Shown: positions 61,407 to 64,000 of the stretch, in pieces | Layout: each line of letters begins with the position of its first letter | Numbering within the stretch: the stretch's first letter is position 1 | From: an uncultured Clostridium sp. | Lineage (GTDB): Bacteria; Bacillota; Clostridia; Clostridiales; Clostridiaceae | DNA: 64,000 bases | Assembly (NCBI GenBank): GCA_934755305.1 | Contig: CAKVLD010000005.1 | Coordinates: 62,001 to 126,000 of the forward strand | Direction: 5' to 3' | Notes under the pieces: generated by a model | The model's input: the letters and a program-made list of their open reading frames with translations, nothing else | Told to the model about the DNA's origin: nothing | Databases searched by the model: none | Position numbers and translations under genes: made by a program

Positions 61407-62432
61407 TTAATTAATATTTATTCTAGTTTTACTATCAACTATATGCCAAATAGTTTTTCCTGGAGATAAAGGAACCTCATTATTGGATGTATCATATAAG
61501 GTGGTTTTCGAGTCATTAGCGAGTTTTTTCCACTTTATATTTAGTATTTTACCTTTACTTAATAATAAACCTTCACCTTCGCCAGATAAGCGTATATTTA
61601 GATGAAGTTTATCTGAACTTAAAGATATATCTGTTTTTTGAATAATTATATTTGTAAAAGCTAATTGTTTGTTATTATTCTTGTCCATTGCTTCTTTGGA
61701 ATCCATAAATTTTAAAAAGTAACCATCTTTATAAGTATAATTTGTAGAATAGTTATTATTGATAATTATATCTATACTATTAACAGATTTAAGTTGATTA
61801 TTATTATAAAAATCCTCATTAAAAGTATTAAAAGGAGAATTGTTTATTTTTTTATTTTTGTCCTTTAAATATTTTTGGATATTATCAAATGAAGTATATA
61901 AATTGTGAGGAGCTTTTCTAGTTTTATCTCTCCAAAAATAAGATCCATTTGAGATTTCGTTAATACTTACTAAATTTTGATCCTTTTCAATAATCTTTAA
62001 AGCTTCATCTGAACCACCACAATGAGCAAAGGGAAGATTAAGCTCTTTTGCAATATCTATGAAGTAAGGGCGAACACTTCTTATTGGTCCAATTACAGAA
62101 GGTTTATTAGTATGAAAAAGAGCTATAAATCTAGGAATGCCTCCTTCAGCAGAAGTTTCATAAATTATATCAGCGTCAGATAAACCACTTTGAGGTCTAG
62201 AGAGTGTGGAGTTTTCAATCATAGCCATAAATGAAGTGGCTCCATTGTCATCTTTTAAACATTTTTCTCCTGTATAATAATTATAAAAATTTTCATTATT
62301 AGCAGTTGATTTGGGTTCTTCTGTCTTTTTTGATTGTTCACTTGATATATCTTTTGACTTTCTATTTTCACATCCAATACAAAATATTAAAAAAGAAAAA
62401 ATAAAAATTAATAATAAAAATTTTTTTCTCAT
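61407..62432 (-). CDS. DUF3048 (YerB-like) lipoprotein
   Basis: The 341-residue protein has a lipoprotein signal with lipobox CIGC (Cys at about 21) and a Ser/Lys/Glu linker. DUF3048 follows: FMAMIENSTLSRPQSGLSDADIIYE, EGGIPRFIALFH, IGPIRSVRPYFIDIAKEL, and the C-terminal GKTIWHIVD. GGAGGAC precedes the ATG. The biochemical role of the family is not established. Confidence 0.9.
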   Translation of the reverse strand: MRKKFLLLIFIFSFLIFCIGCENRKSKDISSEQSKKTEEPKSTANNENFYNYYTGEKCLKDDNGATSFMAMIENSTLSRPQSGLSDADIIYETSAEGGIPRFIALFHTNKPSVIGPIRSVRPYFIDIAKELNLPFAHCGGSDEALKIIEKDQNLVSINEISNGSYFWRDKTRKAPHNLYTSFDNIQKYLKDKNKKINNSPFNTFNEDFYNNNQLKSVNSIDIIINNNYSTNYTYKDGYFLKFMDSKEAMDKNNNKQLAFTNIIIQKTDISLSSDKLHLNIRLSGEGEGLLLSKGKILNIKWKKLANDSKTTLYDTSNNEVPLSPGKTIWHIVDSKTRININ

Positions 62433-62744
62433 AATAGTAGTCCTCCTAAATATTGAGATAGCTTAATTATAGTATTAAATGTAAAAAAATTCCATATAAA
62501 AATAGTGTCAAATCATAAAATACTATAAAAAATAGAGTAAAAAGAAGTATATAGTAAAAATAAACGGGATAGATGAATAATTAAATTTCTTGGCTGATTG
62601 CTATATTATAGTTAATGAAGTATAATAATTTTTGGACTTAAACATATACTATATATGGTGTTTGTGCGTTACATAAACACCATATATAGTATATGTTTAT
62701 ATGTTATATAGAACTACATATAGTAAAGGGAGAGTGGATCAATA
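62433..62744 (+). other. nrdD upstream region
   Basis: A 312-base gap without a gene. It holds AT-rich DNA, -10-like sequences near 62605-62628 (TATTAT, TATAAT), the paired NrdR-type boxes at 62646-62692, and the nrdD ribosome site AAAGGGAGAG. Confidence 0.6.
62646..62692 (+). promoter_or_regulatory. Two NrdR-type boxes in inverted arrangement
   Basis: ATACTATATATGGTGT (62646-62661) and ACACCATATATAGTAT (62677-62692) are exact reverse complements. Each matches about 14 of 16 positions of the NrdR consensus ACACWATATATWGTGT. The 15-bp gap gives a 31-bp centre spacing, the usual three-turn arrangement. They form a near-perfect hairpin about 80 bases before nrdD. Confidence 0.82.
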
Positions 62745-64000
62745 GTGCTACGTGTTATAAAGAGAGATGGAAGAATATCCGAATTTAATGTAGAGAAAAT
62801 TACTAATGCCATAAAGAAAGCAGCTAATGACATACAAACAAAGTTAGGTGAAAAAGAGGTTTCTGAAACTGTTAAAAAGGTAGTAGAATATATAAATAAT
62901 AGTAGCAAAGAAGATATTACAGTTGAGGAAATACAAAATTTTGTTGAAGATGCATTAAGAAATAGCTCTCATTTACAAGTAGCTAAAGCTTATTCAAGTT
63001 ATAGAAATGAAAGAACAAGAATAAGAGAAATTAAATCAGATCTTATGAAGGCTATACAAAAGATAGGTATAGAAACTGATAGAGATAATGCTAATGTAGG
63101 TAATAATTTTAGCTCAAAGCTTTTAAGAATAGCTTCAGAATCTAATAAGTGGCATAATCTTTCAGCAATGCCTAAACATTTAGCTAAAGCACATGAAACA
63201 GGCGATTTATATTATCATGATTTGGATAGTTATAATTTAACAACAAATTGTTTACATATACCTACTAGTGAAATGTTAAGGAATGGATTTAATACAGGGT
63301 ATGGGACAATAAAAAAACCTAGAAGAATAGAAACAGCAGCAGAACTTTCATGTATATTATTACAATCAACTCAAAATGATATGTTTGGTGGTCAATCTCA
63401 TCCGGATTTTGACAATGATCTATCGGAATTCGTTGAACCAACAAGACAAGAAATAATTACTGAATTTAAAGAACTAGGTGTACCAGAAGAGAAATTTGAT
63501 GATTTAGTAGAAAAGAAGTTACATTCAAGAATACATCAAGCAATGCAAGGGGTAGTATATAACCTTAATACAATGCATTCAAGAGCAGGGTCTCAAGTAC
63601 CTTTTAGCTCAGTAAATATAGGAATTCCACGTTCTAAAGATGCTGCATTAGTATGTGAAATATTTTTAGAAGAATATAATAAGGGGTTAGGTAAAGGAGA
63701 ACAACCTATATTTCCTAACATAATATTTAGAGTTAAAGAAGGTGTTAATAGAGAGAAAGAAGATCCATATTATTACCTTTATGAATTAGCATGTAAAGTT
63801 GCAGCAAAAAGAATGAATCCAACATTTATGAATATAGATGCTGATTTTAATAAGAAATATTATGATCAAGGATATTTACCAGCAACTATGGGATGTAGAA
63901 CGTATTTAATGTCTAATGTTAATGGTGAACCAGGATGTAAAGGAAGAGGAAATATTGCACCCGTTACTATTAATTTACCTAGAATAGGAATAGAAGCAAA
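62745..64000 (+). CDS. nrdD: Anaerobic ribonucleoside-triphosphate reductase (3' end outside window)
   Basis: The start is GTG 62745, ten bases after AAAGGGAGAG. The visible 418 residues begin with an ATP-cone regulatory domain (VIKRDGRISEFNVEKITNAI, about 1-90). The catalytic core follows with YYHDLDSYNLTTNCLH, FGGQSHPDFDNDL, MGCRTYLMSNVNG and GNIAPVTINLPR, all NrdD features. The glycyl-radical site lies beyond the window. The enzyme makes deoxynucleotides without oxygen. NrdR control is expected from the upstream boxes. Confidence 0.95.
   Translation, partial: MLRVIKRDGRISEFNVEKITNAIKKAANDIQTKLGEKEVSETVKKVVEYINNSSKEDITVEEIQNFVEDALRNSSHLQVAKAYSSYRNERTRIREIKSDLMKAIQKIGIETDRDNANVGNNFSSKLLRIASESNKWHNLSAMPKHLAKAHETGDLYYHDLDSYNLTTNCLHIPTSEMLRNGFNTGYGTIKKPRRIETAAELSCILLQSTQNDMFGGQSHPDFDNDLSEFVEPTRQEIITEFKELGVPEEKFDDLVEKKLHSRIHQAMQGVVYNLNTMHSRAGSQVPFSSVNIGIPRSKDAALVCEIFLEEYNKGLGKGEQPIFPNIIFRVKEGVNREKEDPYYYLYELACKVAAKRMNPTFMNIDADFNKKYYDQGYLPATMGCRTYLMSNVNGEPGCKGRGNIAPVTINLPRIGIEA

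Noticed and set aside
1..64000. CRISPR arrays, tRNA/rRNA genes, prophage or transposase genes
   Set aside because: None seen: no regular short repeats with unique spacers, no cloverleaf or rRNA sequence, and no integrase or transposase motifs.

Overview
The window looks like chromosome from a low-GC, endospore-forming anaerobic Firmicute, most likely Clostridium sensu stricto (cluster I). The DNA is strongly AT-rich with A/T-ending codons, Shine-Dalgarno sites are strong, and TTG/GTG starts are frequent. Clostridial marker genes are present: the Csp germination protease and SleC cortex hydrolase, SpmA/SpmB, an anaerobic ribonucleotide reductase, and a UviA/BotR/TcdR-like sigma factor. The species is not determined. 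I saw no tRNA or rRNA genes, CRISPR array, prophage or transposase.

Layout. 1-5.4 kb: the 3' part of carB, a frameshifted secreted-protein gene facing a small gene behind an SOS-type promoter, an HD-GYP protein, murI and a STAS-like protein. 5.5-12.2 kb: cyclophilin, DUF3783, an XRE regulator, then a large two-domain Csp protease fusion followed by sleC (spore germination). 12.2-14.9 kb: metE behind two consecutive riboswitches, SAM-I then cobalamin. 15-24.6 kb: radical SAM enzymes, a YkvI-like transporter, a lipoprotein, comB, an RlmI-like methyltransferase and aspartokinase. 24.6-27.1 kb: an accessory patch with two ~210-nt imperfect hairpin repeats, a YcxB-like gene flanked by 50-bp direct repeats, a 5'-truncated surface-protein gene and a candidate structured RNA. 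27.1-28.6 kb: a MntA/HepT-like pair with a shortened HEPN protein, and an acetyltransferase.

28.7-43 kb: T-box-controlled ileS, ccpA, spmAB, an ABC exporter, an M24 aminopeptidase, a phasin-like/ABC1-kinase pair, and a lysine-riboswitch-controlled NhaC-type transporter. 43-49 kb: T-box-controlled metG, a second divergent MetRS-like gene, a ferritin-like DUF2383 protein, and the SOS-boxed UviA-like sigma factor. 49-57.7 kb: tatD, a G5/3D-domain protein, rnmV and rsmA in conserved order, then a Cys/His-rich protein, two extracytoplasmic proteins, Mrp, ferredoxin and an acetyltransferase. 57.8-64 kb: thiT, degV-padR with three 24-bp operator-like repeats shared with a divergent GGDEF gene, a DUF3048 lipoprotein, and the start of nrdD behind two NrdR-type boxes.

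Several genes fall into functional groups. Methionine supply and use is sensed by SAM, cobalamin and uncharged-tRNA leaders (metE, metG). Lysine uptake is sensed by a lysine riboswitch. Cyclic-di-GMP turnover is represented by one HD-GYP and one GGDEF protein. Two separate SOS-type operators point to a DNA-damage regulon. The main candidates for undescribed biology are the hairpin repeat family, the SOS-boxed sigma factor, the zinc-less MetRS paralogue and the Csp fusion with two complete catalytic triads.
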